From the NCBI GenBank assembly GCA_028023455.1, contig JAQFVV010000013.1, positions 1,676,001 through 1,740,000 of the forward strand: a stretch of 64,000 bases of DNA. Reading direction: 5' to 3'. Shown here in pieces: positions 61,946-64,000 of this stretch. The translations under genes were made by a program, and so were the position numbers. This DNA comes from Epiperipatus broadwayi (Eukaryota > Onychophora > Udeonychophora > Euonychophora > Peripatidae). How positions within the stretch are numbered: position 1 is the stretch's first letter; each line of letters opens with the position of its first letter. The notes beneath the pieces were generated by a model. It did no database searches. It was not told the DNA's origin and worked only from the letters and a program-made list of their open reading frames with translations.

Positions 61946-64000
61946 AGATTATTTATTTTAATTTTGAAATAGATGACTTATCGTTAATATTTATTTTTGT
62001 AGCAATCTAGATAATTTTGTTTTTATGTAGCTTATATTTGCATTTGCTAAGTTAAACTATTTATATCTTTAAAAAAACTATAATCATTTGTTTAAATATC
62101 TCTTTTGTGTTGAAGTGTGCAAGTATTTATAAATATATACATAATTTTTAAAATTAATTATTTTCAGAAATTTTAAGTAATAATTGGCAGTGTTAATTGT
62201 TTTTTATTGTAAAATTATTATTTAAAAAATGCAAGTATTCAAGTGATCTTGAGGGCATATTGGCTCTGATCACAATGATCATCTATCAAACTGATAATTA
62301 TAAACTATGTATACAGTAAATTTTGTTTATCAAATCTAAGTTTGTATTAGTTCAAAGATATGGGAGACTAATCTCTCTTTTATTATTCAATTAGATCTGA
62401 ACTGATTAATCTCTTCATTCTTTAGTTAATCCTTACTAACTTATATTAAGAATTAATGATTTTTTATAAAGTAATTCAAACATGACCTGGTTAGAACATG
62501 TGTCGGTAATATTATAATAGCAAGTCTATATTTTTATATAATTTGAAAAAATATTGAGGGGATTTTTGGTGTCTCCAGTTAAAAATGCAGAATCAAAAAA
62601 CATTGGATAGTGACCTATTGGTGAAGGCTCTAAGGCGTTATTTTTCTTCTACTAGAAAGAAAATATTGAAAGGCAAATAAATACATCCTCCATTTTTTTT
62701 CTCTTGCTAAAATGTTTTTGTATTCAAAATAATTGGGTTACTTGATAATTAACATTTTTTTTTGTAAATTGATTAATCTCAAAGATTTTCTTCTCTACAC
62801 TATATATTTTTTTTAGTCTTAAGTAAAAAAAAAAAAAAGATAATAATAATTAAGTATAAAAAAAAATAATTCGTTGCTTGGGAATGCATATGAAGTTGAA
62901 GCACAAGAAATGGAAAGATGAACTGTGATCAATAATCTCTAAACTCTAGAGTTTACCACTGCTATTTATAATAAGCGTCTATGTTTATCAGAGTCATGAA
63001 CAAAATTGTGAAATTCAATTAATTTTTGTTTCTTTAACAATTTGATACATTTATTAAAAACCATTATTTAAATAAATGACTGAATACTTAATTTAAAATA
63101 TTATATGCTAAATAGTGTATAATAGATTTTATTTATTGTTACATATATGTATACTTGTATAGAAAGAAGTTACAGAAAATTTGATAAATATTCTACCTGA
63201 CAACTATAATAGGACAAAAATAAGTTATAACTGTAGAGACCTGGAAAAAATAAAAATTTAAATGTTGAAAGTAGCATTTATTAAAAAAGTATTGAATAAA
63301 TCATTCACAAAAATAATTTATAAGGTTCTTTGGGTTATGTTATCTGTTATCTCCTAATTAATTCTATAATAGTAGCACCAAAATTGAAGTAAAAGTTGGA
63401 AGTTTCTACTAGTGCTCGCTTAACAGTCACCATTCTATCTGCTTCAATATTAATCACATCTTGCTATTTTAATTTTGCTATTAATACTAGGGCTATATAA
63501 GCAAAATTATCACTTAGTTTAAATGTAATTTATTATTGATAAAATGTTAAATTAGTCATTTTTAATGATTATCACTTTTTTGAAAGTTATTAGTATGATG
63601 TTCTTTTTTTTTTTTGCTGAATTCATTTATCAATTTCTTGATAATTCTGACCTCTGCAGTTTATTGCAACATTAAACTAATGAACTTAAGAGCTAAAAGT
63701 TTCTGGATCAAAACTTGAAGTAATGTTCAGTTGTCAAATATTATATTGACTTCCTGAATGAAGACACATTTGATTATCTTATGATAAATTTCAAATTGCT
63801 TGAAATCTCAGATGGTTTGATTGGAGCCAAAAAAAAATGATTAGATTTTGCAAGCTTGCTGATTCCTTAAGCAGAATTATTTTGCCAGATAATAAATTGG
63901 TAGTTTATGATTAAGATAGTAATTTGTTTTTTGTTTTTTTTTTTTAAATTAGAAAAGAATATTTTATGAACAATATTTTTGTCAGCACAATCGCAGTCAT
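61946..64000. other. AT-rich intergenic DNA to the window end
   Basis: No gene, RNA or repeat family recognised. Confidence 0.5.

Overview
This looks like a stretch of intergenic DNA from an animal nuclear genome. It is very AT-rich, with long homopolymer and TA-rich runs, no operon-like gene packing, no ribosome binding sites and no long host open reading frame. Everything that can be recognised as protein-coding is the decayed remains of transposable elements: LINEs, hAT and pogo/Tigger-like DNA transposons. The LINE at 35980-41690 carries a GDSL/SGNH-type domain ahead of an APE endonuclease and a reverse transcriptase. From memory this architecture is common in ticks and other invertebrates, so an arachnid or other invertebrate is my best guess, but the species cannot be fixed from this window. 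CpG changes between nested copies of one MITE family look like CpG-to-TpG/CpA decay, which would fit a genome that methylates its DNA.

Layout: 1-770 is a foldback repeat cut by the window edge. 771-8390 is AT-rich with nothing recognisable. 8391-12180 is a block visibly richer in CpG and G+C, holding a duplicated unit and a 154-bp-arm palindrome. 13330-13740 is a minus-strand LINE C-terminal scrap. 15916-20409 is a nearly complete but broken Buster-type hAT with an imperfect 8-bp target duplication; a second copy of the foldback repeat sits inside its transposase. 21111-21312 is a recent tandem duplication. 28067-28978 is a second hAT remnant related to the GTF2IRD2-like transposases. 30978-31352, 34660-35615 and 48072-48885 are inverted-repeat clusters.

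35980-41690 is the GDSL-EN-RT LINE, split by a MITE (39470-41193) that itself contains a second copy of the same MITE (40084-40849). 42330-45300 is a minus-strand Jockey/CR1-like LINE, split by a 440-bp hAT (42891-43330) with a perfect 8-bp target duplication. Further on are a third foldback arm (46609-46730), SINE-like tRNA-derived fragments (49081-49345, 61835-61945), a 5'-truncated second copy of the first LINE (53691-53872), a pogo-type element with TA target duplication (57248-58456) and an old tandem duplication (60034-60595).

The genes do not work together as a pathway. The window records layered transposon insertion in a gene desert. No previously undescribed functional system could be demonstrated; the items most worth a second look are the CpG-rich block with its palindrome and the nested insertions that give relative ages.
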